A stretch of DNA of 64,000 nucleotides from Pseudomonadota bacterium. GTDB lineage: Bacteria > Pseudomonadota > Gammaproteobacteria > Steroidobacterales > Steroidobacteraceae. How positions within the stretch are numbered: the stretch's first letter is position 1; every line of letters starts with the position of its first letter. The stretch spans positions 296,487 to 360,486 of the forward strand of contig JAFEFN010000014.1 of assembly GCA_018240525.1 (NCBI GenBank), written 5' to 3'. The notes under the pieces were generated by a model. That model saw nothing but the letters and a program-made list of their open reading frames with translations, was not told where the DNA came from and did no database searches. The translations under genes were made by a program, and so were the position numbers. This document shows positions 52,562 through 61,426 of the stretch, one piece after another.

Positions 52562-52759
52562 GCTCTGCTCCCCAACTGTTTGATGAGTCCGAATCAACGA
52601 TGACACCGGCACTTTTTTACGCGTATCAGCGCAACTACCTAGTCCCCCACTCACGCTCAATCGAACTAATCAGTATCTATTAAGTATATCTACGCGCTGT
52701 CCGACCTTCGGCACCGGCCGGATCATCAGTCTCGCAGGTTGAATCGATTAGTAGCGGTG

Positions 52760-52780
52760 GGGGATTTGATGTAAATCCCC
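52760..52780. promoter_or_regulatory. Perfect inverted repeat between the steroid genes
   Basis: GGGGATTT-GATGT-AAATCCCC, 8-bp perfect arms. It lies 73 bp upstream of the KshA-like start, in the divergent 291-bp gap with the HsaA-like gene. An operator for a steroid-responsive regulator is inferred; no regulator gene is nearby. Confidence 0.5.
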
Positions 52781-52852
52781 TTGGTTTCGTAAGCGCGGAC
52801 AAGCGATGCGCATTACTGGGCGGCCTGGTGCCCCCTGACAAGAGCAACTAGC

Positions 52853-53935
52853 ATGGCCACTTCGAAAGACTACGGACTCGGGGAGTTCGCCTTCCCGCGC
52901 GGCTGGTTCATGATTGCCGCCGCCGCTGAGCTCACCGACAAGCCGAAACCGCTCCGATATTTCGGTCGCGATTTTGTCCTGTATCGTGGTAAGCAGTCCG
53001 GTAAGGCTACGTTGCTCGATGCCTACTGCCCTCACATGGGAACGCACTTGGGCATCAACAGCACTTCCTACGTGGTCCGCGACGGCCAGCATATCGACGG
53101 CGACGGAATCCGTTGTCCCTATCACGGCTGGCGCTTCGGCGCGGATGGCAAGTGCGACGACATACCCGGGTTGAAGGGATCTATTCCAAAAGCAGCCTGT
53201 GTCCGCAGCTGGCCGGTGCACGAAAGCATGGGTGTGATCTGGGTCTGGCACGACCCGGAGAATGGCGAGCCGGAATGGGAAGCACCGACCCTGGCCGAGT
53301 GGGACGATCCCGCCTGGGTCCACTGGAAGCTCGACGACCTGGGTACGCTGCCGGTGCACGGGCAGGAGGTCATTGACAACATCACTGACATGGCCCACTT
53401 CGGCCCAATTCACGGGATCGGTGCGGTCGAATTCTTCGAAAACGAATTCTCAGGCCCGTATGTCACCCAGCGAATGATCGGCCCGCACCGTACGCTGGTC
53501 GAAAGTGGCGAGAAGCTTTATACCGACACGACCTATCATGGCCCCGGCTTTTTGCTCTCCAAGATGCTCGGACGCCACCCTTCGATCATCTTGATTGCCA
53601 ATACGCCGGTAGATGATGGGGTGACCCACGCGTGGCACGCCCTCCTCGTCAAATCACCACACGAAGTGGCAGAGCAGGAGGACGTTGCGGTCGCCCGCGC
53701 GTTTCAGGAGGCTAGCCTCGCCGCCTTCGCCCAGGATTTTGAGGTTTGGGCGAACAAGCGCCCAGCACTGAGGATCCTTCAGGTCAACTCAGACGGCCCG
53801 TTCCATCTGGAGCGCATCTGGTACAAGCAGTTCTTCAACCCACGGGCCAAGCGGGCCGAGTACTGCAAACGCGTTGATGGCATTCATCGGTCCAAAGGCC
53901 AAGGGTGGACGGTGCCGCAACTGCGTACCGGCTGA
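52853..53935 (+). CDS. 3-ketosteroid 9-alpha-hydroxylase oxygenase-like Rieske protein
   Basis: 360 residues. Rieske ligands CPHMGTH (59-65) and CPYHGW (88-93); mononuclear iron motif DNITDMAHFGPIHG (about 176-189) as in KshA. The C-terminus KRPALRILQVNSDGPFHLER then KQFFNPRA is also KshA-like. KshA with its reductase KshB hydroxylates C9 of the steroid nucleus and so opens ring B. The reductase is not in this window. Divergent from the HsaA/HsaC-like pair, it completes a set for rings A and B. The substrate range (androstenedione, bile acid derivatives) is open. Confidence 0.83.
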   Translation: MATSKDYGLGEFAFPRGWFMIAAAAELTDKPKPLRYFGRDFVLYRGKQSGKATLLDAYCPHMGTHLGINSTSYVVRDGQHIDGDGIRCPYHGWRFGADGKCDDIPGLKGSIPKAACVRSWPVHESMGVIWVWHDPENGEPEWEAPTLAEWDDPAWVHWKLDDLGTLPVHGQEVIDNITDMAHFGPIHGIGAVEFFENEFSGPYVTQRMIGPHRTLVESGEKLYTDTTYHGPGFLLSKMLGRHPSIILIANTPVDDGVTHAWHALLVKSPHEVAEQEDVAVARAFQEASLAAFAQDFEVWANKRPALRILQVNSDGPFHLERIWYKQFFNPRAKRAEYCKRVDGIHRSKGQGWTVPQLRTG

Positions 53936-54076
53936 GGTTTTCGGGCATAGCATATTCGGCGACGGCATATTCCCTCGAACGAACGCGGTGAGGCGGCGGT
54001 CGAAGATCCCCGGCTGGGGCCCTCCCTGCGGTGGCTTCCGGGGGACGGATTGCCGGCCTAGCCACCCCGACAACTC

Positions 54077-54240
54077 CTACCATGGGATCTCAGTTCCATC
54101 ACACGAGCCAGGAACTTGGCGTTCTGCTCCGGTTTCAGCTGCTCGATGGTCACCACCATCGAACGCACGCTGACCTCGGGGCTGATCATTGGCGCTGAAA
54201 TCGGCTTCCCAATGTTACTCGCGGGGTCTCGGTGGTGGTA
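54077..54240 (-). pseudogene. Relic of the C-terminus of an SDR gene
   Basis: It reads IGKPISAPMISPEVSVRSMV then VTIEQLKPEQNAKFLAR, closely matching the end of the intact SDR at 59170 (MGKPISAPVVTPEASAHSMV, VIEQLRVEQNAKFLAR). A duplicated AC (GT on the coding strand) near 54101-54104 shifts the frame; removing it restores DGTEIPW and a TAG at 54077, equal to DGSEIPW in the intact copy. Everything upstream is missing. Confidence 0.7.
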
Positions 54241-54252
54241 ACGCAATCGAGT

Positions 54253-54492
54253 TTATCGCTCGATGCCTCCCCTGTCGTCATCGTGAATTTCGCTGTCATC
54301 GAGTTCTGCCAACCGGCGATTGACCTCCCGCGCACTCTGCCGCAATTCACTGGCTTCGGACTCCAGGCGCGTTCTTTCATGACCTGGTCTGGCGAGGGCC
54401 GCTCGCCGCTCCAGTTCTGCGGCCTTGTGATTCTGCTCGTCACGGTCAGCCGTGAGCTCAACTATCAGCTTGCTGCGCGCTTGCGCGTCCAT
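54253..54492 (-). CDS. Small coiled-coil protein
   Basis: 79 residues from ATG 54492, preceded by AGGTGAAAGA. The sequence (ARSKLIVELTADRDEQNHKA, AELERRAALARPGHERTRLE, SEASELRQSAREVNRRLAEL) is a charged, continuous helix with a heptad-like pattern. No family recognised. It is soluble and may dimerise. Confidence 0.5.
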   Translation of the reverse strand: MDAQARSKLIVELTADRDEQNHKAAELERRAALARPGHERTRLESEASELRQSAREVNRRLAELDDSEIHDDDRGGIER

Positions 54493-54716
54493 TCTTTCAC
54501 CTTTGGTTCGTTAACCTGCACGCCGTCGCGTGATATTCGAACTGTACTCGACCCGAGGGCACTTATGGGTTGCGTCAGTTGGCCAGCCCGGTTAACTCCC
54601 CGTACCAGACCTTCGCTCATATAATAAGTATTATCATGGCGTTAGTTACCGGACCGATGTGGCGGTCGTCCCGGAGAGAACGCAGAGGATCGAATCCCGG
54701 CGTTTCTCGTGGGCCA

Positions 54717-54738
54717 GGACGGACTGCCAGTCCGGTGG
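54717..54738 (+). repeat. Half copy of the dispersed element
   Basis: GGACGGACTGCCAGTCCGGT and two more bases: a hairpin ACGGACT-GCC-AGTCCGG about 50 bp beyond the 3' end of the DUF1624 gene. No 5' motif was found. Nothing else is seen in 54493-54788. Confidence 0.4.
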
Positions 54739-54788
54739 GTGCGCTGCCATCACGATGCCAGGCTTCGCAAGGTCTGCCCCCGCCCCCG

Positions 54789-56060
54789 CTAGACGTAGCT
54801 CAACCACCAGTCGGCCCGCCGCGCCTTGACGGAGGAGACCCACCGGCATAGCGGATAGAGAGAGACGACGACGGCGGTCCAGATCAGGTAGACCCCGCCG
54901 AGACTCACCCCGTAGCCCTTGGGGAAATACCGGTAGTGGGTCAAGAACTGATCCGCCGCGAAGCCCTGTGCGATACCCAGCACGATCGCGATCGCATGAA
55001 TCAGGTACAGATGCGCCACATAGAACGCCAAGGGCGCACGGCCGAACGACACGAGCACATCCCGGACTGGAGCCCACAGGCGCTCGGCGCACGCACAGAC
55101 CAGGAGAGCAGGACCCAGGGTCATCAGGGTATACAGCAGACTCGGCGGATACTTGGTCACGGCCAGGAACGACATCACCGATGCGCCGAGGCTTTCCGGA
55201 AAGGCATGCCAGCGGTGCGGATCCCCGTAAACGTTGATCATCCGGATGACGACGAAGGCAAGCACCAAGGCCGTCCCGAGCCTGATCAGTCGGCGGCCGC
55301 GTGCCTGCGGAGGTGCCTGGAACTGCCGGGCGGACCCGTAGCCGACAAACAAGATGCCGATCCACGGCAACAGCGGATAGGAGAAGTACACCGAAAACGG
55401 ACCGACCTCGTAGACCTGACGGGAGTGAAGCACGGCCCACAGAGAGGCGGTTGCCGCGGTGCTGCTTCCCGCCGGCCACACGCCATCCAGCAGATTGTGC
55501 CCGAAGACGACAGCCAGGCCGATCACCAGGCAGGCGCGCGGACCGAGGAATTGAGCACCGGCCAAGGCCACCATGCTGGCGCCGATCGCCCAGATGACCT
55601 GCAGACCCACGTATGTATGGCCGCCTAACTCCGCGATTCCGCCAGGCCCGAACGAGGCGGCGGTTGAGACCACGAAGACTTCCAGAAAGATCAGCCACAG
55701 GCCCCGCACCAGCAAGAATTTCGCAAGTTCGGATGGGGTCTTGCGATGCGTCATCAGTCCGGCGCTCGTACCAGCGAGAAACACGAAGGTCGGCGCGCAG
55801 AAATGCGTGACCCAGCGGGTGAAGAAGAGCGCAAAGCCGGTCCTTGGGTCTGCGGTTGGGTCCTGCATCGACCCGAGCATCACAGAATCACGCACATGGT
55901 CCAGGGCCATGAGAACGATGACCACCCCGCGGAGGATGTCGATGCAAGACATGCGATATCCACGCCGGTCCGGCTGCGGGCTCGTCTTGGCCGTAATGAC
56001 ATTCGTCAGCAGACTTGCAGTGACCGACCCATCCGAACCCACAGGTACCTCACTCAGCAT
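54789..56060 (-). CDS. DUF1624/acyltransferase-like membrane protein
   Basis: 423 residues with about ten membrane helices. The N-terminal signature MSCIDILRGVVIVLMALDHV then RDSVM is that of DUF1624, related to heparan-alpha-glucosaminide N-acetyltransferase. RYFPKGYGVSLGGVYLIWTA and LYPLCRWVSSVKARRADWWL close the protein. Such proteins may acetylate a surface glycan using acyl-CoA. No operon partner. The first 36 residues before MSCIDILRG may or may not be translated. Confidence 0.75.
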   Translation of the reverse strand: MLSEVPVGSDGSVTASLLTNVITAKTSPQPDRRGYRMSCIDILRGVVIVLMALDHVRDSVMLGSMQDPTADPRTGFALFFTRWVTHFCAPTFVFLAGTSAGLMTHRKTPSELAKFLLVRGLWLIFLEVFVVSTAASFGPGGIAELGGHTYVGLQVIWAIGASMVALAGAQFLGPRACLVIGLAVVFGHNLLDGVWPAGSSTAATASLWAVLHSRQVYEVGPFSVYFSYPLLPWIGILFVGYGSARQFQAPPQARGRRLIRLGTALVLAFVVIRMINVYGDPHRWHAFPESLGASVMSFLAVTKYPPSLLYTLMTLGPALLVCACAERLWAPVRDVLVSFGRAPLAFYVAHLYLIHAIAIVLGIAQGFAADQFLTHYRYFPKGYGVSLGGVYLIWTAVVVSLYPLCRWVSSVKARRADWWLSYV

Positions 56061-56699
56061 CCACAGACTGTGTAGCGCTGGCCGCTCGACGCGGATACGC
56101 GGCGCGAAGCGTCCCCGCGGCGGTCCTTGCCTGCGCGGCCGCGTTCCCTTACATGAAGGAACTCGCAGTGAGTGTGCGTGAGCATCGCCTCGGTTTGCCG
56201 GGGAACGGTGACGACCTCGCCAACGTCATCTCGGATTCGACCGCGACATCGAAGAGCACTGCGGACACCCCCTCGTGTCGGTCAGTACCTGAACGCGGCG
56301 GATTTCACGGGATGACGCCAGGCACGGCGCTACGGCTGGGGCTCGTGGCGAACGAACGCAGGGATCTCACCGGGTGCATTGGGCGTTCCTCCAGCTCGCG
56401 AGGCACTGGTTCACGGCCTCGCAAGAGATGCCCGCTACGTCCGCCACGTCCCGTCGCGCGTGGCCCGAATACACGAGATAAACGACGGCTCGCGCCGAAG
56501 GGACAGGGCTTCAAACACCTCGGAAAGCAGCTGCGGCGCTCCGACCTGGCTCTGGCGTGGCACGCGGCCGCCAGGCTGCCGAGCACGTCAAAAGACGGCC
56601 GCCACGGCGGGCTGTGGGCGAGGTGCGTGCTGCCCTGCACCAAGGCGAGACGCACGAGCGGCCTTCCTTCGATGCGAACCTCGCCAAACGCATATCCTG

Positions 56700-56953
56700 C
56701 GGCCGGGCGCACGGTCGGTGCGCAGCGAATTGAGAAGGATCTGGCGCAGCTGGAGCCCCCGAACGGGTCGGTCGATGCCAACATCGCCTTGATCTACGTA
56801 GGCCTGGTCAACGACGGCCCGGCGATGGACTGGCCGAAAAAGGCTGATCAGGCGCGCTTCGAGGCGGTCATGATGGTCCGTCCGCAGTTCGATCCATTGC
56901 GGCGCGATCCGCGGTTCAAGGATCTCATGGTCCGTCTCGGCCTGGGGCAGTGA
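56700..56953 (+). pseudogene. C-terminal relic of a TPR-type regulator
   Basis: The end of a longer plus-strand frame reads DANIALIYVGLVNDGPAMDW then RFDPLRRDPRFKDL-like QFDPLRRDPRFKDLMVRLGL, the usual tail of CadC- or kinase-linked TPR proteins. Upstream, to 56153, the frame has no TPR-like pattern. It is a truncated remnant. The remaining 56061-56699 sequence shows no gene. Confidence 0.5.
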
Positions 56954-57071
56954 GCGAATCCTAGCCTCGGGCGGCCCGGCATCATCGGCCGGCACCCCTC
57001 CCTGAGTTCACAAACCGGCGCACCCTTCGCCGACCGCCCACCCCCACGCTCGAGCGCAGCTGCGTGAGCCA

Positions 57072-58907
57072 CTAGAACTTGCTTACATAGTACTGAGTCG
57101 CCGGATTCGGTTCACCGTAAAGCATACTTACCAAAAAGCGCTGCGTGCCATCAGCACTGTGGAAGACGAAAAGTCCGCGCTGCGGATACGCCTTACCGCT
57201 AACGGTAACGCTCGGCAGTGAATACACACCGTTCACCCCGAGGTAATCGCTGTCGTACAGCGTCACGTCCGTCGAACAGCGCGCTGGCGTCCCGAAAGCC
57301 CCGCAGTCATTTGGATTCCATTGGACACCAAGTATCTCTTTTACCGCCGAAGATTCATCCACTGATCGCAGCTCGTTGCTGAAGGTTGCTTGCTCGAGAA
57401 CCAGTTGGCCCGCATAGGCCATGTCCTGGGCTTGAACCGTGGACGCTTTGAGCACGCGTCCACACGGGCTGTACGTTGTCACCGAGTCGTCCGCGAACCA
57501 GAGGTTTCCGCACGGGGAGGCGTCTAAGCGCTCGTACATGTAGACCGCAGCACCGGAGCTTACGTCCCACTTCGTAATGCCGCTGGGAGACAAATCGTTA
57601 TCGGTGCTATAGATATAGCTCGTCCCCGGCTGCAGCTTTGCATGGCTGCCCGCCCGCAAGGAGCCGCCCGAACTCATCGTTTCGGTGTTCGTTGCGATAT
57701 TTATCGAATGAAAGGTCACCCACTGGTCCGTCGTCGGCACCACGTGCACGTACCCGTGACCGTCGAGCACCAAGTCAAACACCTGGGCAGTCACGTTCAG
57801 CTCTATGGGCGCTGGCGGGCTGGCCTGCTTCAGGGTCGCAAGATTCACGTAGGTGACTAAGGCGTCATGCCCTACCGCAGCATCGAGACCGCTCGGACCG
57901 ACTGTCACTGCCGTCGGCGGCTTGTGCAGCGCCTGCGAAAATTCCTGCTCCGTCGCCACATCGTAAAGATAAAGCGCGTTGGTCGGATAGCTGGACACCA
58001 TCACGATGGCATCCAAGGCTCGGCTGTATGTCGCGTCGATAACATCGTGGCTGAGTGCGACCTGGCTGGTGACCGCGAGCACCGGGCTCGTGATCGTATA
58101 GGTGACAGACAGGTAGATCGGACTGCCGTAGAGCGGCGTCGTACAACCGGCGTCAGCGCAGACGTTGATAGTGACCTGGTCGGTATAGGTCCCGCGCCCC
58201 AACGAAGCAGGATCCCGGAAAGTGATCCCCACTGCGGGATGTGTGTCCGTCGTCGCCCCTGTGGGCGAGGTGACCACGCTGATCCCGGTGTTCGAACTGC
58301 TCGTCGTTACATACACGCCGGACGCCGGGCCGCTGCTGACGGTCAACGGAACGGTGGCAACGGGCCCAGAGGCATCTGAAGTTGTCGCAGATGCATTCAC
58401 CGCGGTGGAGGTGACGGACACCGCGGCAGTAGTGGTAACCGTGTAGTGCGTCGTGATTGTAGCCGGCCCACCCGACAGCGGATTCTTGCACGCGTTGTCG
58501 AAGCACATCTGGAGCGTGATGGTGTCAGTATAGGTACCCGCCCCGAGCGCAGCGGGGGATTTGAACTGGATCTGCAGAGTCCCGGTGTTTGGGGCGGAAG
58601 AGACGACGCTTATGGAATCAACTCCAGCGTGGGTCGTGTCCCCTGACGCATAGACGTTGACGGTTCCACTGGGTGCCTGGGTGATCTGTACGGTAATCGT
58701 CGCCGAGCCTGTCGGCGCCGCATCCACCGTCCTGGCCTGTACCGTGATACTTGTCGGCGAAACGGAGAAGCTACCGCTCTCAGCGCCGGTACCGCCCCCA
58801 CCGGTACCGCCGCCACCGCTGCCGCCACCACCCCCGCCGCAGCCGGTCGCGAGACCGATCAGCGCGACAATCGCGAGCGAACGCGCGATGTTAAGTTGCT
58901 TCAGCAT
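57072..58907 (-). CDS. Polyglycine lipoprotein with Ig-like repeats and a propeller-like region
   Basis: 611 residues from ATG 58907 (MLKQLNIARSLAIVALIGLA, then TGC), a lipoprotein signal; the frame extends to 58970. The lipid-bearing Cys is followed by a Gly-rich linker (GGGGGGSGGGGTGGGG), then two related beta-sandwich repeats (about 40-150 and 155-265; both contain GTYTD and CxxxxC-like pairs), then a beta-propeller-like region. Cys pairs suggest periplasmic disulfides. It is a surface or outer-membrane lipoprotein of unknown role. Confidence 0.7.
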   Translation of the reverse strand: MLKQLNIARSLAIVALIGLATGCGGGGGGSGGGGTGGGGTGAESGSFSVSPTSITVQARTVDAAPTGSATITVQITQAPSGTVNVYASGDTTHAGVDSISVVSSAPNTGTLQIQFKSPAALGAGTYTDTITLQMCFDNACKNPLSGGPATITTHYTVTTTAAVSVTSTAVNASATTSDASGPVATVPLTVSSGPASGVYVTTSSSNTGISVVTSPTGATTDTHPAVGITFRDPASLGRGTYTDQVTINVCADAGCTTPLYGSPIYLSVTYTITSPVLAVTSQVALSHDVIDATYSRALDAIVMVSSYPTNALYLYDVATEQEFSQALHKPPTAVTVGPSGLDAAVGHDALVTYVNLATLKQASPPAPIELNVTAQVFDLVLDGHGYVHVVPTTDQWVTFHSINIATNTETMSSGGSLRAGSHAKLQPGTSYIYSTDNDLSPSGITKWDVSSGAAVYMYERLDASPCGNLWFADDSVTTYSPCGRVLKASTVQAQDMAYAGQLVLEQATFSNELRSVDESSAVKEILGVQWNPNDCGAFGTPARCSTDVTLYDSDYLGVNGVYSLPSVTVSGKAYPQRGLFVFHSADGTQRFLVSMLYGEPNPATQYYVSKF

Positions 58908-59169
58908 GTGCCCCACCCTTGCGCGCCTGGCTGTCTTGGCCGGCTGCTTGTTGTTAATCGATCTAACCATGCCGCGGAACCCAGATCAACGGCCTGGCAT
59001 AGCGGACCCTGGTCGGATTAGTGGCGGAACTGGCGCAGTTGAGTTAGATCACGCCAATGACGACCCGCGAGCGCTTCCACCAACATCTGTGATCCGAGAG
59101 CCGGTCATCTCACCTGGAATCAATCTAACTCCACATTGCGCCAAACGCGGTTTTTCGCTTTTGCTGCGC

Positions 59170-60012
59170 TCACCACGGGATTTCACTGCCATCACGAGCC
59201 AAGAACTTCGCGTTCTGCTCAACTCTCAGTTGTTCGATGACCAGCACCATCGAGTGCGCGCTGGCCTCTGGCGTCACCACCGGCGCTGAAATCGGCTTCC
59301 CCATCTTGCTCATACGTTCCCGAATACCCCGCTGCATATCGGTATCAACCGCGCCCGGGGCCAGTAGGACTGTGATCACCTGGCTATGTGCCGCCTCGAA
59401 AGCGAACTCGCGCATAGCCATGTTCAGAGCAGCTTTGCTCATTGCATAGAAGTATGCGGAGGGGTAGCCATAGGAGGCGATCTTTTCCACGGATGCAAGC
59501 GAGCCATAGCCGCTGCTGATCGCTATGATCTTCCGCTGTTTACTCGCGGCGACTAGCTTGAGAAAGGCCGCCGAAACACGCAGGGGCGCGTAGCTATTGA
59601 CGCGCAATACGCGACTGAACTCATTTGCATCCAGACCCGCAAGCGTCTGTGCTTCGAAGCCACCGGTAACACCGGCGTTATTTACCAGCGCATCGATCGG
59701 GCGATCCTTGAGCTTCGTGACCAGGGCGTCAATTGCCACGTCATCACTCACGTCGAGCTTCTCGATACTGACAGTCGAATGCTCGCTTGCAAGGCTCTTT
59801 AGGTCCGTCGCTTTCTCTGGATCACGGCAAGTGGCGATTACCTGCCAGCCGCGACTCTCGAATTCGCGGGCAAGCGCCAGGCCGATGCCGCGATCAGAGC
59901 CGGTGATGAGAACGGTGCCGGGATTGGGCGCGGGCTCCGTCGCAGCAGTGATATCCGCCGCGGAGGCGTTGGCCACCGACCAGAGCACGAGGAGGACGGC
60001 GAGTTGTTTCAT
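59170..60012 (-). CDS. Exported short-chain dehydrogenase/reductase
   Basis: 280 residues from ATG 60012. Residues 1-19 are a signal peptide (MKQLAVLLVLWSVANASAA), uncommon in SDRs. NAD(P) motif VLITGSDRGIGLALAREF (TGxxxGIG), NNAG in DALVNNAGVTGG, and catalytic Ser, Tyr and Lys in AISSGYG and YAMSK. It is near the C-factor/retinol-dehydrogenase type. Two relics of the same gene family are in the window (36365-36540 and 54077-54240). A cofactor source for a periplasmic NAD(P) enzyme is unclear. Confidence 0.78.
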   Translation of the reverse strand: MKQLAVLLVLWSVANASAADITAATEPAPNPGTVLITGSDRGIGLALAREFESRGWQVIATCRDPEKATDLKSLASEHSTVSIEKLDVSDDVAIDALVTKLKDRPIDALVNNAGVTGGFEAQTLAGLDANEFSRVLRVNSYAPLRVSAAFLKLVAASKQRKIIAISSGYGSLASVEKIASYGYPSAYFYAMSKAALNMAMREFAFEAAHSQVITVLLAPGAVDTDMQRGIRERMSKMGKPISAPVVTPEASAHSMVLVIEQLRVEQNAKFLARDGSEIPW

Positions 60013-60172
60013 GGGTGGGATCGTGCCCGAGGTGCGGCGGCCAGGCAACCTGTTGATCCGTCACATGCCAGTGCTCCTAACAAGGCTCGCGCCATACGAC
60101 GCTGCTCACCTCGTCCGGTGGCATTGGGAAACGGCTACGCCCCTTATTTCCGACTGGCACCAGGTCCATTCG

Positions 60173-60253
60173 TGCACCGGATTCGCACGCGCCTGATGAA
60201 CTCCCTGGCGTTTGCCCTGCGAGGCATGCGGTCGCACCGGATGGCAATTCGTT
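60173..60253 (+). repeat. Dispersed palindromic element, copy 11
   Basis: 5' motif TGCACCGGATTCGCAC at 60173-60188 and 3' part CGGATGGCAATTCGTTT at about 60237-60253. It is in the 451-bp gap (60013-60463) between the SDR start and the metallo-beta-lactamase gene; no gene is seen there. Confidence 0.45.
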
Positions 60254-60463
60254 TATCTGGCAAGCGCCGCGAGTATGCTGATTCGGGGGGAATGTCAGCG
60301 TTCCGCAGCGACTTGATACCTCGCGGCAGTGGGACGTTGAGCTCTGTCGGGTGTCAGCCGGGGAAATGAGCACCAGCACCCGTCCAAATCGTGTTCTTGT
60401 GATTACCGTAGGTGCGGAGGCAGGACACGCAGTATGTGTCCGCGTTGGGGCGGGATCCCGTTC

Positions 60464-61426
60464 CTAGGTCCGGGAATCGCCCGGCCGGACCTGCGCTTCT
60501 GCGCTGTATTTGAGGAAGAAGTCTGCCTCCCGGTAGTCCGGGTACAGCGTTCGCATCTCCGTGATCAGCTCGGCTGCAGCGTGCGCACCGGCGGCGATCC
60601 GCATGAAGTCATCGAGATACCGGACATCCGCGTCGAACACACTCGCGTCGGTCGGGTCTCCGTGCCCTGGATAGATCCGCGGGTCTTGTGGCGCGTAGAC
60701 CGCCTTGAGTCGTAGTAGTTCGGCTTTCCAGGCGAGCATGCGTGCCGTGTCGATGTCGTCGCCCAGCCATAGGTGGACGTGGTTGTAACCGAGGTCCGAG
60801 AGGAAGAGCGCATTGAGCGAGCGGATGTAGACCGTGGTCATGTGCATGGCCTCCGTCGGCGGATGGCCGGAATCGAGTTCCAGGAGGCCGCCGCCGTCGA
60901 GTTCCAGCGTGTCGCTGCCCAGCACCTGGATGATTCCCTCGTAGTCGAAGCCCTCCGGGTTCTCGCTGGAACGAGGCTTTAGCGCCGGCTCCAGGGCCGG
61001 CTCAGCGCCGGTCGCCCCGCCCCGATCCATGTAGATCGCATACTCCTTGATGTCCCGCTTGATGGCTTCGGTCGCCACCACGATCCGGGCCTGCGGAAAC
61101 TGGGAATGCAGCAGCGCAATCCCGGTGAAGTGATCCGTATGCCCGTGGGTGATCAGAATGTGCGTGAGTCGCTGGTGCTTGGACCGGATCAGCTCGGCGA
61201 GCTTTTGCGCCTCGCGCGACTTGCGCTGCGCATCGATCAGCACCATGGTGTTCCCGTTGGAGATGAGGAAGGAGTTCACCGAGGCGAACTGGCCTGCGTA
61301 GACATCGACGCTCAATGACGCCGCGTTCCCGAACGAGGGAATCAACGCAGTCGTTATCGCAAGGAGCAGTGGTGCCGCCGCCCAGATGGTCCGCGCCCGC
61401 GGCTCCGACCCCGTTTCTCGATTCAT
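60464..61426 (-). CDS. Exported metallo-beta-lactamase-fold hydrolase
   Basis: 320 residues from ATG 61426, which overlaps the previous stop (ATGA). A signal peptide (IWAAAPLLLAITTALIPSFG) precedes the fold. Zinc ligands: THGHTDH (93-99), His of MHMTTVY, Asp of LSDLGYN, and His of YPGHGDPTD. The SGHPP loop and the long C-terminal helix place it among quinoprotein-relay/MBL-like hydrolases, not classical beta-lactamases. It ends a coupled operon with an amidohydrolase and an EthD-like protein, so it may hydrolyse an intermediate of that pathway. Confidence 0.8.
   Translation of the reverse strand: MNRETGSEPRARTIWAAAPLLLAITTALIPSFGNAASLSVDVYAGQFASVNSFLISNGNTMVLIDAQRKSREAQKLAELIRSKHQRLTHILITHGHTDHFTGIALLHSQFPQARIVVATEAIKRDIKEYAIYMDRGGATGAEPALEPALKPRSSENPEGFDYEGIIQVLGSDTLELDGGGLLELDSGHPPTEAMHMTTVYIRSLNALFLSDLGYNHVHLWLGDDIDTARMLAWKAELLRLKAVYAPQDPRIYPGHGDPTDASVFDADVRYLDDFMRIAAGAHAAAELITEMRTLYPDYREADFFLKYSAEAQVRPGDSRT

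Noticed and set aside
54646..55698. 350-codon minus-strand frame
   Set aside because: It overlaps the DUF1624 gene in another frame and is Arg/Gly-rich without motifs.
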